Shown here: positions 23,863 to 32,529 of the stretch, in pieces | How the letters are laid out: every line of letters starts with the position of its first letter | How positions within the stretch are numbered: the stretch's first letter is position 1 | Assembly: GCA_015066325.1 (NCBI GenBank) | Contig: SVOP01000005.1 | Span: forward strand, 1 to 41,185 | DNA from: Oscillospiraceae bacterium | GTDB lineage: Bacteria; Bacillota; Clostridia; Oscillospirales; Acutalibacteraceae | Length of the DNA: 41,185 nt | Direction: 5' to 3' | The notes under the pieces: generated by a model | Told to the model about the DNA's origin: nothing | Seen by the model: only the letters and a program-made list of their open reading frames with translations | The model's database searches: none | Made by a program: the position numbers and the translations under genes

Positions 23863-23891
23863 TTGATTTATTCACTGCTGTATGTTATCAT
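23863..23891 (+). promoter_or_regulatory. Promoter of the two-component operon
   Basis: TTGATT (23863-23868), 17-bp spacer, TATCAT (23886-23891). The -10 ends only 16 bp before the proposed start codon, leaving a very short leader. Confidence 0.65.
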
Positions 23892-23907
23892 TTGAATGGT
23901 GATAAAT

Positions 23908-24570
23908 ATGGCAGTGAAAATTCTTGTAACTGAAGATGATGTTTTCCTTCGTGACGGGCTTTGTGAAATGCTCAAGAAGGAAGGCTATGACGTTGTTGCA
24001 GCAGGGACAATTGAGGATGCGAAGGCAATGTTTTTGAAAGAAAACTTTAACCTTATAATCCTTGATGTTATGCTTCCTGACGGTAACGGCTTTGATATGT
24101 GTGTCTTCATTCGTTCAAAAAACGAAGATGTGCCGATACTCTTTTTAACTGCTTGTGATGACGAGGTTCAGGTTGTCCGTGGTCTTGATGCAGGCGCAGA
24201 CGATTATGTTACAAAGCCATTCAAGCTTCTTGAATTGCTTTCAAGAATCCGTGCTCTTTTAAGAAGAAACAAATCAACGGTTTACAGTTGCGAGAATATT
24301 GTTATTGATATAAACACAATGACCGTTAAAAAGGATGGCGAAAATGTTTTTGTTACTCCAACGGAGTTTCAGATTCTTTCTGCTCTCATAAGAAACAGCG
24401 GTGTTATTGTTACAAGAGCAATTTTATTAGAAAATATATGGGATGAGGGTGGCTCATTTATTGATGACAACACTCTTTCCGTTCACATCAGCCGACTTCG
24501 CGAGAAAATCGGTCCTGAGCATATCGTTACTGTCAGGGGTATCGGTTACAGATGGGAGGACGGCAAATGA
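23908..24570 (+). CDS. OmpR/PhoB-family response regulator
   Basis: A 220-residue response regulator. The receiver domain (1-120) has the acidic pair D10/D11, the phosphoacceptor D53 (LIILDVMLPDGNG) and the lysine in YVTKPF. The C-terminal winged-helix domain contains TPTEFQILSALIRNSGVIVTR and the recognition region LSVHISRLREKIG, ending VRGIGYRW. I choose the ATG at 23908 because GGTGAT precedes it; an ATG at 23896 is possible but lies within a few bases of the likely transcript start. It overlaps the kinase gene by 4 bp and probably controls itself and the ABC genes through the shared CTTAC-type motif. Confidence 0.94.
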   Translation: MAVKILVTEDDVFLRDGLCEMLKKEGYDVVAAGTIEDAKAMFLKENFNLIILDVMLPDGNGFDMCVFIRSKNEDVPILFLTACDDEVQVVRGLDAGADDYVTKPFKLLELLSRIRALLRRNKSTVYSCENIVIDINTMTVKKDGENVFVTPTEFQILSALIRNSGVIVTRAILLENIWDEGGSFIDDNTLSVHISRLREKIGPEHIVTVRGIGYRWEDGK

Positions 24571-25472
24571 GTCCTTTGGAAATTTGTCTTATTATTTCTG
24601 TTTGCTTATTGCTTTTCGTTGTTTTGTTTTTGAGTATCTTGCTTACAAGCAACAAAAGAAAAGTGAAAAAACTTACTAAAAGCATCAATAAATATCTTGA
24701 AAAAGGTGAACTGACAAAGTTCAGCACAAAAGACGATAGCTTTGCACCTCTTCAGAATGCGGTTTGCGATTTAGAAAATGCTCTTGAAGTGCAAAAGCAA
24801 AACACCGAGTCCGAAACTAAAAAGAATACTGATTTTATTGCAGATGTTTCTCACCAGTTGAAAACTCCTCTTGCAGGACTTCGTCTTTATCTTGAAATGG
24901 ATAACGCTCAAAATCCTACAGAGCATACAGAAAAAGAGCTTCAGCTTGTGGAGAAAACTGAAGAGCTTGTTGCAAAGCTTTTACGCCTTGAAAAGATAAA
25001 AAGCGATACATATGCTATGGATTTTCAGTTTTATGAAATCAGCGAAATCCTTAAAAGCATACTCCTTGATATGAAGCATATTTTTCCTGAAAAGCAGTTC
25101 GGTGTTGTCGGCAAAAGCCGAATGAGATGTGATAAGGAATGGCTGACAGAAGCCTTGGGAAATGTTATTAAAAACGCCTGCGAGCATACGGATAACAATG
25201 GCGAAATCAATATAACCATTGAAGAAAATGAACGCTCCACTATTGTTACTGTTTCCGATAACGGTGGCGGTGTTGATAAGGACGATGTGGGTAAGCTATT
25301 CAAGAGATTCCACAGAGCTAAAAATGCCAAACCTCAAAGTGCAGGAATCGGTCTTGCAATTACCAAAGCTATTGTTGAAAAGCATCACGGAACAATCAGT
25401 GCTGTAAACACCGCAACAGGACTTGATATTATAATGTGTTTCCCGCATATTGATGGTTACCAAACTATTTAA
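24567..25472 (+). CDS. Sensor histidine kinase with one membrane segment and no extracytoplasmic sensor
   Basis: A 301-residue kinase. One membrane helix (about 6-28) is followed by a short charged, coiled linker (30-90), the dimerisation box with H96 (DVSHQLKTPLAG), and an ATPase domain with the N box NVIKNACEHT, DNGGGVDKDD and the G box SAGIGLAITKAIVEKHHG. No periplasmic domain exists, so the signal must be sensed in the membrane or via a partner, as in BceS-type systems where the ABC transporter is the sensor. The ATG at 24567 overlaps the regulator stop (ATGA) and follows GGGAGGA. Confidence 0.93.
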   Translation: MSPLEICLIISVCLLLFVVLFLSILLTSNKRKVKKLTKSINKYLEKGELTKFSTKDDSFAPLQNAVCDLENALEVQKQNTESETKKNTDFIADVSHQLKTPLAGLRLYLEMDNAQNPTEHTEKELQLVEKTEELVAKLLRLEKIKSDTYAMDFQFYEISEILKSILLDMKHIFPEKQFGVVGKSRMRCDKEWLTEALGNVIKNACEHTDNNGEINITIEENERSTIVTVSDNGGGVDKDDVGKLFKRFHRAKNAKPQSAGIGLAITKAIVEKHHGTISAVNTATGLDIIMCFPHIDGYQTI

Positions 25473-25500
25473 AACTGTCCGAAAGGGCAGTTTTTCTTTT
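25471..25500 (+). terminator. Terminator of the two-component operon
   Basis: AAAACTGTCC/GGGCAGTTTT with a GAAA loop, followed by a T-rich tract. It overlaps the kinase stop codon and separates the regulator genes from the ABC transporter unit. Confidence 0.88.
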
Positions 25501-25503
25501 TAT

Positions 25504-25518
25504 CTTACGAAATCTTAA
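25504..25518 (+). promoter_or_regulatory. Candidate response-regulator operator upstream of the ABC transporter
   Basis: CTTACGAAATCTTAA, 14 of 15 bases identical to the motif at 23847. A further CTTAAAATTAAG palindrome follows at 25530-25541. A TATACT (25552-25557) could be the -10, but no good -35 exists, as expected for a promoter that needs an activator. Confidence 0.6.
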
Positions 25519-25551
25519 GATAAAAGTCACTTAAAATTAAGATTGATGTTT

Positions 25552-25557
25552 TATACT
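25552..25557 (+). promoter_or_regulatory. Putative -10 of the ABC transporter operon (activator-dependent)
   Basis: TATACT lies downstream of the operator motif; 17 bp upstream is ACTTAA instead of TTGACA, so transcription probably relies on the response regulator. Confidence 0.45.
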
Positions 25558-25613
25558 AAAGTCAACATAGAGGATTAGTATTCTCAAAAATCAAATTCAA
25601 AGGAGAGTTTTCT

Positions 25614-26297
25614 ATGAATATTATCGAATGCAAAAATCTCACAAAGGAATATTTAAGCGGTGAAAATACAGTTGTGGCACTTAACGATGTGTCATTGGAA
25701 TTTGAAAAAGGGGAGTTCTGTGCAATAACAGGACCTTCAGGTTCAGGTAAGTCAACCTTCTTGCATGTTTTAAGCAGTCTTGAAAATGCAACCTCAGGCG
25801 AGGTTATTTATAACAACGAAAGCCTTAAAAACTATAACGATAATCAGCTTTCAATTCTCAGAAGAAGACGCTTCGGTTTCGTTTTCCAGGCATATAACCT
25901 TGTGGAAGAGCTTACAGGCTATGAAAACATTTTGCTTCCTATTATGCTTGATAAAAAGAAACCCGATGAAGAGTATTTGAAGAAAATCATTGACATTCTC
26001 GGCATTGAAGACAGACTTTCTCATCTTCCGTCTGCTCTTTCGGGCGGTCAGCAACAGAGAATTGCTATTGCAAGAGCACTTGCAAACAAACCATCAATCC
26101 TTTTTGCCGATGAACCTACAGGTAATCTTGACGGTAAAAGCGGTAGAGAGGTGCTGTCCCTACTTAAATATGTAAGTAAGGAATTAGGCGTAACCCTTAT
26201 TCTTGTTACCCACGATTTGCACGTTGCCGAGCAGGCAGACAGAGTTATCAGAATCGAAGACGGTGCTGTTGTTGAAGACAGTAAATTTAATCAATAA
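25614..26297 (+). CDS. ABC transporter ATP-binding protein (MacB/LolD/BceA type)
   Basis: A 227-residue ATPase with Walker A GPSGSGKST (40-48), the Q-loop region FQAYNLVEELTGYENI typical of MacB/LolD/BceA proteins, signature LSGGQQQR (142-149), Walker B ILFADEPTG with E167, and a switch histidine in LVTHDLH. It should energise the two FtsX-type permeases encoded directly downstream by mechanotransmission rather than classical solute transport. The start follows AAAGGAGAG. The substrate cannot be told from the ATPase. Confidence 0.95.
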   Translation: MNIIECKNLTKEYLSGENTVVALNDVSLEFEKGEFCAITGPSGSGKSTFLHVLSSLENATSGEVIYNNESLKNYNDNQLSILRRRRFGFVFQAYNLVEELTGYENILLPIMLDKKKPDEEYLKKIIDILGIEDRLSHLPSALSGGQQQRIAIARALANKPSILFADEPTGNLDGKSGREVLSLLKYVSKELGVTLILVTHDLHVAEQADRVIRIEDGAVVEDSKFNQ

Positions 26298-26330
26298 AAG
26301 TAAGGTTCGGAGATAGATTTAGGTGATTCT

Positions 26331-29147
26331 ATGAAAAACAAAAAATTAACCTTTAATTCCCTTGCTTTCGGCAACCTGAAGCACAGGAAAAAGCAATATA
26401 CCTTGCTTATTATCGGCATCATTCTTTCAATGGTGTTTTCTTCAGGCTTTGTGTTTTTCGTTTCAAGTGCGGTTACTTCTGCAATCGAAACTCATAATTA
26501 CAAATACGGAAAGCAGTCCGAAATTGTAACCAATGTTGTTACTAACGATTCTCTGGAAGCTGTATTAAATGAAACTTATGAAGACCACGGCTATATGCAC
26601 ATTTTAGGTGCGATTACTACAGTTGACAGTGAAATTGATTTAGGCACTGCTGTTGGTTGGCTCGATGAAGGTGGTAAAGATCTTTATTATCAAAGCCTTT
26701 CGGAAGGCAAAATGCCACAAAAGAAAAATGAAATTGCCATAGAAAAAAGCGCACTTATAAGACTTGGCGGAGATTATAAAATCGGAGATAAAATAATCTT
26801 TGATTTATATGTTCAGAATGGTGCGGAAAAGTCTGAAAAGCCAATAAAAAAAGAATATACTCTTGTTGGTATTCTTAATGATAAAAGGTCAAATATCGGG
26901 AATCAGCACGGAGGTCAGGCATTCGAGCTTCCTGCAGCCTTTGTTGCAGATGGCTCAAAAGTTGAATTAGGCGGTAAGGAAAGCTTGCATTGCCTTATTT
27001 TATCGGGTGATGAAGAAGACGAAATCGGAGCATATATTAAGGCATTAAGAGAAACAAAGGGTTCCGGTGATGGTACCGGTATCTACACAACAGGCGGATA
27101 TGAGCTCAGCTATACAATTGCAGATATGTTCGGTGTTAATGCTCCGTTTTTGTTGTTGCTTGTTTTTGTTGCTGTTCTGGCTCTTGTTTCCAATATCGGT
27201 ATTGTTAATGCTTTTTCAACCAATTTAAAGGAAAGAAAAAAGCAAATCGGACTACTCAGAAGCGTTGGTGCAACAAGAAGGCAGATTGTAAAAATCTACG
27301 GAAGAGAAAGCTTTATTATCTGTTTACTCTGCGTTCCTTTAAGCCTTTTAATATCTGTTTTTGCAGTAAGAATGAGCGTTAACCTTATGGGAACAAACTT
27401 TGTTTTCAAGCCAAGCTGGTGGGTGCTTCCTTTAAGTGCATTTTTCAGTATCTGTGTGGTTCTTCTTTCTTCTCTTATTCCTCTCGCTTCTGCTTCGAGA
27501 ATTTCTCCTATGCAGGCAATAAGGAATATTCAGATTAACCGCAAAATGAAGAAGAAAAAAATCAAAACCCAAAAGGAATTTATTCCTTCAAGGCTTTTAG
27601 CATCAAGAAATATTAAGCTTTATAAAAATAAACAGGTTTTAACAAGCATCATTCTTGCTGTAGCAATTTTCGGTTCGGTTTTTGGTTATTCAATTATAGG
27701 CGGAGTTAAAAAGAATAACCGGATGATTGACTATGATTATGGCATTGAAGCAGAATATTATGATTTTTCTTACAGACAGTTGGCACATTATGAAAAACAG
27801 GTTAATGGTTTTTCTGATAATGATGTTCAGGATGTTCTTTATAACTCTAATGTAGAAAGAGTTGTAACCGGTAAAGCCACAAACGGATACATTTTAGTTG
27901 ATGAATTAACAGATTATCTGCGCCTTTGCGGTTATACAAATGATGTTTACCAGCAGAATTATTCTAAAAAAGGTGAGATTACACCTGAAAACTATCATAA
28001 ATTTACCGAAGATAATCTTGAAAATAAAGCTGTTAAGGAAAAAGCAGAGATTAAAGGCGAGGTATTCCCTTTGAGCTTTTACGGTGTTGAGGAAGAATAC
28101 ATTGAATCCTTAATCGATGCGGTTACAGTAGGCAGAATTGATATTGATAAAATTAATTCCGGGGAAGAGGTTATTCTTCTTGTACCCGAATACATTGAAC
28201 TTTCAGCTTGGGATTATGACGGCGCAACTGGTCCGGATATGGATTTTGAGTGGAGCTTGAAACCAACCGAAACAATTGCTGATAATCAGGTTGTTCTTGA
28301 TTCTGCAAAAATAGGGGATGAATTCAAGGTCGATAAGGGAATTACATTAGGTTGGATTGGCACAGAAGAAGGCGAACCCGTTGAATATGAATATGAGGGT
28401 GGAGAAGGAAAAATCAAAATAGGCGAATTCAAGCACACAAAAATTGAAACTGATACAAAAATTGGTGCAATAATTTATTTGCCTGCTGATATTTCAAATC
28501 TCTTTTATGATTATAGTTTCTTTAGTAGCAGTAAACCTTGCATAGTTACAAGTGTTGACGGAATTGATACCTTCACAAAAAACTTGCCATATCTTTCAAT
28601 GAAAGTCCATCTTAATCAAGAGTGTAATGATGAAATTGAAGAAGAAATGATGACACTTTTTGACCGGCTTACTGCAGAAATGGGTAGTCCGAGCATATAT
28701 TCTGCTTATGAACGTGCGAAATCCGGAGAAACAACAGCCAAAACCTTATTGCTTATTATAACTGCAGTTGTTGCACTTCTTTTCACCTTAAGCGGTAGCC
28801 TTATTAACAATGCTCTTACTGCACGAATAAGAGAAAGTAAAAAGGAAATTGGTACCTTAAGAGCAGTCGGTGCATCTGTTAAAGATATTTCAAGCTCATA
28901 TATAAGGCAGTTGCTGTCGGTTCTCGGTTTCGGAACCATTTTAGGTTTTGCAACCTTCGCACTTTTCTATGGTATATATTGCTTGATATTCATAAGTATG
29001 GGCGACACTACCGATGACTTTATTCTGACATTCCGTGAAACAATTGTCGCTGTTATAGCGCTCTTTGGTTGCTGTATAACAAATGTTTATTTCAAAGTTA
29101 AAAAAGAAATGAAAAACAGTATTGTTGAGAATATAAGAGAACTTTAA
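26331..29147 (+). CDS. FtsX-like ABC transporter permease, paralogue 1
   Basis: A 938-residue permease with two FtsX modules. TM1 (about 25-48) is followed by an extracytoplasmic domain of about 225 residues, TM2-4 (about 275-395), a basic cytoplasmic linker (about 400-430), TM5 (about 437-457), a second acidic extracytoplasmic domain of about 340 residues and TM6-8 (about 800-920). The coupling segments LKERKKQIGLLRSVGATRRQI and IRESKKEIGTLRAVGAS are the FtsX hallmarks that touch the ATPase. It ends MKNSIVENIREL, as does paralogue 2. The start has AGGTGATT. A role in exporting or expelling a peptide, lipid or drug is inferred from the two-component context. Confidence 0.92.
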   Translation: MKNKKLTFNSLAFGNLKHRKKQYTLLIIGIILSMVFSSGFVFFVSSAVTSAIETHNYKYGKQSEIVTNVVTNDSLEAVLNETYEDHGYMHILGAITTVDSEIDLGTAVGWLDEGGKDLYYQSLSEGKMPQKKNEIAIEKSALIRLGGDYKIGDKIIFDLYVQNGAEKSEKPIKKEYTLVGILNDKRSNIGNQHGGQAFELPAAFVADGSKVELGGKESLHCLILSGDEEDEIGAYIKALRETKGSGDGTGIYTTGGYELSYTIADMFGVNAPFLLLLVFVAVLALVSNIGIVNAFSTNLKERKKQIGLLRSVGATRRQIVKIYGRESFIICLLCVPLSLLISVFAVRMSVNLMGTNFVFKPSWWVLPLSAFFSICVVLLSSLIPLASASRISPMQAIRNIQINRKMKKKKIKTQKEFIPSRLLASRNIKLYKNKQVLTSIILAVAIFGSVFGYSIIGGVKKNNRMIDYDYGIEAEYYDFSYRQLAHYEKQVNGFSDNDVQDVLYNSNVERVVTGKATNGYILVDELTDYLRLCGYTNDVYQQNYSKKGEITPENYHKFTEDNLENKAVKEKAEIKGEVFPLSFYGVEEEYIESLIDAVTVGRIDIDKINSGEEVILLVPEYIELSAWDYDGATGPDMDFEWSLKPTETIADNQVVLDSAKIGDEFKVDKGITLGWIGTEEGEPVEYEYEGGEGKIKIGEFKHTKIETDTKIGAIIYLPADISNLFYDYSFFSSSKPCIVTSVDGIDTFTKNLPYLSMKVHLNQECNDEIEEEMMTLFDRLTAEMGSPSIYSAYERAKSGETTAKTLLLIITAVVALLFTLSGSLINNALTARIRESKKEIGTLRAVGASVKDISSSYIRQLLSVLGFGTILGFATFALFYGIYCLIFISMGDTTDDFILTFRETIVAVIALFGCCITNVYFKVKKEMKNSIVENIREL

Positions 29148-29150
29148 AAG

Positions 29151-29192
29151 AATGCGGAATTCGGAGTTCGGAATGCGGAATGGGCTTCGCAA
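29151..29192 (+). repeat. 42-bp repeat after permease 1
   Basis: Begins AATGCGGAATTCGGAGTTCG and ends GGGCTTCGCAA; 40 of 42 bases are identical to 32050-32091, which sits at the same position after permease 2. Internally it consists of GGAATGC-like subrepeats. Confidence 0.85.
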
Positions 29193-29230
29193 AATTTATA
29201 CTTTATTCCTGACAGGAAGATGGTGAAACA

Positions 29231-32047
29231 ATGAAAAAGAAAAAATTAACATTTAACGCTCTTGCTTTAGGAAACCTGAAGCACAGGAAGAAAAGATATA
29301 CCTTAATGATTTTAGGTATCGTTCTTTCAATGGTGTTTTCTTCGAGTATTATTTACTTTGGTTTTAGTATATATGACACAACCATAAAACAAACGGAAGC
29401 TGATTATGGCTTCTATGATTGGTTTGATTCAGGCTGTAGCGAATCAATATTTGAAGAGTTTAAAAGCAAGGGGTATCTTGATGAATACGGCACAGGAAAA
29501 ACCTTTGGGTTTATATTTACCGATGAAAAGGATAAACTCAACGGTACACCTGTTGCTAAATTGGATGAAACGGCAAAAAAGCTTGTTAACCCAATTTTAA
29601 TTGATGGTACATACCCCGAAAATAAGGGAGAAATTGCTATTGAACAAACAACACTTTTGCAGTTAGGCTTATCTGCAAAAGTGGGAGATAAAATAACCTT
29701 TAAATATCAGGTTCAGAATAGTGATGAGCTTCTCCCAAAGGTCAAAGAAAAAACATATACTCTCACAGGTGTTTTAAGAGATAAACGCAGTAATATTGCA
29801 GATTACGGTAAAAAAGAATTAGTTCCGTCTGCATTTGTAAGTGATTCTGAAAAAGTCGATTTAGGCGGTAAAGAAAATACAATAATTTATTCTGTTGTGA
29901 ATTGGGAAAATATGAAAGGCGTCTCTTTATATGAGATGAGAGAAAAGAAGGGGATGTCTCCCGACGCTACGGTTGATGTGTATAAAGATTTTGGTTATTT
30001 GGCTATGTCATTGGAGGGCTATACCAACATTATAATGGTAATTGTTGTTGTAGTTGTTCTTTTACTCGCATCCTCTTTAGGTATCATCAATACCTTTGCA
30101 AGCAACCTGAAAGAACGGAAAAAGCAAATCGGTTTTTATAGAGCTGTTGGCGCAACTAAAAAACAGATTTTCTCCCTTTTTATGAGAGAATCCCTGATTT
30201 TAGCGGTGATATGTACCCCTGTAAGCCTTTTGATTTCTTTCTTTGCAGTTAAATTTATTATTGTTAAGGTCTTCAGTGATTATTTCTTTTCACCGAATTT
30301 ATGGGTGCTTTTGATTTGCGGTGCATTTGGTATTTTCTCTGTTTTTATGGCTTCGCTCATTCCTCTTTTCTCTGCAATGAGAATCACACCCTTGCAGTCA
30401 ATCAGAAATATTGAAGCTATGAGAAAGTTTAAAAACAAAAAAATCAAAGGTCAAAAGGATTTTGATGTTTCAAAGCTTCTTTCAAAAAGAAATATGCTTG
30501 TTTCAAGAAGAAAGCAGGTTGTTGTCAGCATATTCCTAACAATAACAATTATATTTTCTTCTTATGCAATGTCATATATGACTTATGAGGTTAATAACAT
30601 TGGCTTTATAGGTTGGGAGTATGCTTTAAAGTATGATTATGATTTACATTTATCCGGTGATGCCAGCAATGCTTATATTAACTCTCCTGAAACCAATAAC
30701 GGATTTTCTGAAAACCATATTCAGACGGTTCTGAATCACGAAAACATCATTTCTTTTTATGGGGAGAAAAGAGCAGAGGCTATTGTTGAATATGATGCTG
30801 ATGATATTTCAAATTACTTCAAGCTTGCAACAGATGTTGGCGGTATGATGGTAAATATAGATGGTTCAAGGGAAGTAAATAAAGATAATTATATGGAATA
30901 TTTCGAGGAAGAGGAAGCGGAATATTCGGGTGGCGATTTCGAAAGTCAGGAAATAGCGGATGTGAAAAAGGCAGCTGGCTATGACGGAGATGTTATGCAG
31001 GTGAATTTGATTTCTGCTGATGGGGAATTAATAGAAAAGCTTTCTTCCAAAGCATTAATGGCTGGAGAGATTAATATAGATAAGCTTGATTCCGGTGAAC
31101 AGGTGCTTGTTATAGCTCCTGCAAAAATGTATATTACATTAGAAGAGTCTTACACCAACACAAAGGATATCATTTCACGCTGGAATTCTGAATATACTGA
31201 GGAATTAGTTGAAGCCAACCCCGAAACACTAATCACAACAGAAGAATGTGATATTGTTCCCGGAGAAATTCTTGATATAGGTGTTATTTATGCAGAAAAT
31301 CCTGACCCTGATTATGATACTGAGGGTAAACCATATTTAGAGAAAGAAAAAATTATCACTCAAACTCGTTCTGATGTTGAAATAGGCGGGGTTTTAGATA
31401 TGAGGTATGTTGGTGAAAGTATTAGCCATTTCGCCGATTTTACAATTGTCACAACTCATGAGGGTATGGAAAAGTTTTTCCCCGATGCAAAATATAAAGA
31501 ACTTAAATTTGTTTTAAATGGTGATTGTACAGAGGAAACAGATAAAGAAATCTGCACGATTCTCAATTCTGTTGCAGAGTGCGTTGATAATGGTGAATAC
31601 ATTTCAAAGTATGAAAATATACAATCCCAAAAGGATGAATTGAAAAATCTCGCGTTCCTTTTGTATGCAATTGTAATTTTATTTTATACAATTTGCGGAA
31701 GCGTTGTAAATAATACGGTTATGGCAACCATTAAGGAAGATAAAAAGAAAATCGGTACTCTTCGTGCAGTTGGTGCAAATGAAAAGGAAATTTCAAAATC
31801 ATATATTCTCCAACTTCTTTCAATGTTCAAATGGGGCTTCGGAATCGGTTTCGGCGGGTTCGCTTTGTCATACCTGATAATAGTGCTGACAAATAAATAT
31901 ACAAGCCTTGCAGAGGTTCTTGTATTCAATCCGTGGATTACACTTTTATTAGGTCTTATTCTTTTTGCAATCTGCTCATTGAGTGTGTATTCAAAAATAA
32001 GAAAAGAAACAAGGAACAGTATAGTAGAAAATATACGTGAGTTATAA
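29231..32047 (+). CDS. FtsX-like ABC transporter permease, paralogue 2
   Basis: Also exactly 938 residues, with the same plan: TM1, ecto-domain 1, TM2-4 (about 260-385), TM5 (about 430-455), ecto-domain 2 and TM6-8. N-terminus (KKKLTFNALALGNLKHRKK), coupling motifs (LKERKKQIGFYRAVGATKKQI and KKIGTLRAVGANEKEI) and C-terminus NSIVENIREL match paralogue 1, while the ecto-domains have diverged strongly. Tandem duplication followed by divergence is the natural reading, and the two may form a heterodimer served by the single ATPase. The start follows GATGGTGA. The permease pair with one ATPase differs from the usual single-permease BceAB layout. Confidence 0.92.
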   Translation: MKKKKLTFNALALGNLKHRKKRYTLMILGIVLSMVFSSSIIYFGFSIYDTTIKQTEADYGFYDWFDSGCSESIFEEFKSKGYLDEYGTGKTFGFIFTDEKDKLNGTPVAKLDETAKKLVNPILIDGTYPENKGEIAIEQTTLLQLGLSAKVGDKITFKYQVQNSDELLPKVKEKTYTLTGVLRDKRSNIADYGKKELVPSAFVSDSEKVDLGGKENTIIYSVVNWENMKGVSLYEMREKKGMSPDATVDVYKDFGYLAMSLEGYTNIIMVIVVVVVLLLASSLGIINTFASNLKERKKQIGFYRAVGATKKQIFSLFMRESLILAVICTPVSLLISFFAVKFIIVKVFSDYFFSPNLWVLLICGAFGIFSVFMASLIPLFSAMRITPLQSIRNIEAMRKFKNKKIKGQKDFDVSKLLSKRNMLVSRRKQVVVSIFLTITIIFSSYAMSYMTYEVNNIGFIGWEYALKYDYDLHLSGDASNAYINSPETNNGFSENHIQTVLNHENIISFYGEKRAEAIVEYDADDISNYFKLATDVGGMMVNIDGSREVNKDNYMEYFEEEEAEYSGGDFESQEIADVKKAAGYDGDVMQVNLISADGELIEKLSSKALMAGEINIDKLDSGEQVLVIAPAKMYITLEESYTNTKDIISRWNSEYTEELVEANPETLITTEECDIVPGEILDIGVIYAENPDPDYDTEGKPYLEKEKIITQTRSDVEIGGVLDMRYVGESISHFADFTIVTTHEGMEKFFPDAKYKELKFVLNGDCTEETDKEICTILNSVAECVDNGEYISKYENIQSQKDELKNLAFLLYAIVILFYTICGSVVNNTVMATIKEDKKKIGTLRAVGANEKEISKSYILQLLSMFKWGFGIGFGGFALSYLIIVLTNKYTSLAEVLVFNPWITLLLGLILFAICSLSVYSKIRKETRNSIVENIREL

Positions 32048-32049
32048 AA

Positions 32050-32091
32050 AATGCGGAATGCGGAGTTCGGAATGCGGAATGAGCTTCGCAA
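32050..32091 (+). repeat. 42-bp repeat after permease 2
   Basis: Second copy of the repeat at 29151, with two mismatches, ending AGCTTCGCAA. Confidence 0.85.
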
Positions 32092-32123
32092 GAGGTAAAG
32101 ATAGAAAAAATAAGTAAAGAAAA

Positions 32124-32265
32124 GTGAAGCCTATCATCCCTGTTTGCTATTGGGCAAATAGGGAGGGGGACCGTTCTTCTTTGGGTGAATTACAATGATG
32201 TGTATATTTCGGGTGATGAATTTACCTATAGCAAAGTGTTCGGGCGGAACGGTGGTGGGTTGCCA
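32124..32265 (+). repeat. Two-hairpin dispersed repeat, copy D, with enlarged second hairpin
   Basis: Stem 1 is CCCTGTTTGC/GCAAATAGGG, then GAGGGGGACC. Stem 2 CCGTTC pairs with GAACGG, but its loop is about 70 nt longer than in copies A-C and F. It ends GGTGGTGGGTTGCC. Confidence 0.75.
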
Positions 32266-32353
32266 CGCTCCCTCTTTACTTTGTTGAGGAGGGCAACTAT
32301 TAATTTTATACCCGTATTCATTATTGCTTTCTTTTTACAAAGAGAAACAGTCA

Positions 32354-32490
32354 GGGGGCAACCCACCACCACCCCGATTAAGTTTATTTGTAAACTTAAC
32401 AATAGGCACGAAATAGAATAATTCAAGAATAAAGATATTCAAGGGTTGTCCCCATTCCTATGCTTACGCACAGGGATGATAGGGCTTCGC
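32354..32490 (-). repeat. Two-hairpin dispersed repeat, copy E, with enlarged second hairpin
   Basis: Read on the minus strand it starts GCGAAGCCCTATCATCCCTG. Stem 1 is CCTGTGC/GCATAGG with GTAA between, then GGGGACAACCC; after about 75 nt it ends with GGGGTGGTGGTGGGTTGCC. Stem 2 is poorly preserved. Confidence 0.65.
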
Positions 32491-32529
32491 ATAACTTACA
32501 GAATGTCCTTAACAGAAAGATGTGATTAT

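Larger units (their letters stand above)
32124..32490. mobile_element. 367-bp composite element with terminal inverted repeats (MITE-like)
   Basis: The left end GTGAAGCCTATCATCCCTG (32124-32142) matches the reverse complement of the right end (32471-32490: CAGGGATGATAGGGCTTCGC), differing by one base and one inserted C. Inside are repeat copies D and E in inverted orientation, about 90 bp apart. No transposase is encoded, and the apparent reading frames inside lack coding character. The gap 32048-32529 between permease 2 and the exported protein holds only this element and the 42-bp repeat. Confidence 0.65.

Noticed and set aside
32185-32421. Open frame inside the 367-bp composite element
   Set aside because: It crosses hairpin arms and repeat joints, has no ribosome site and no recognisable protein features.
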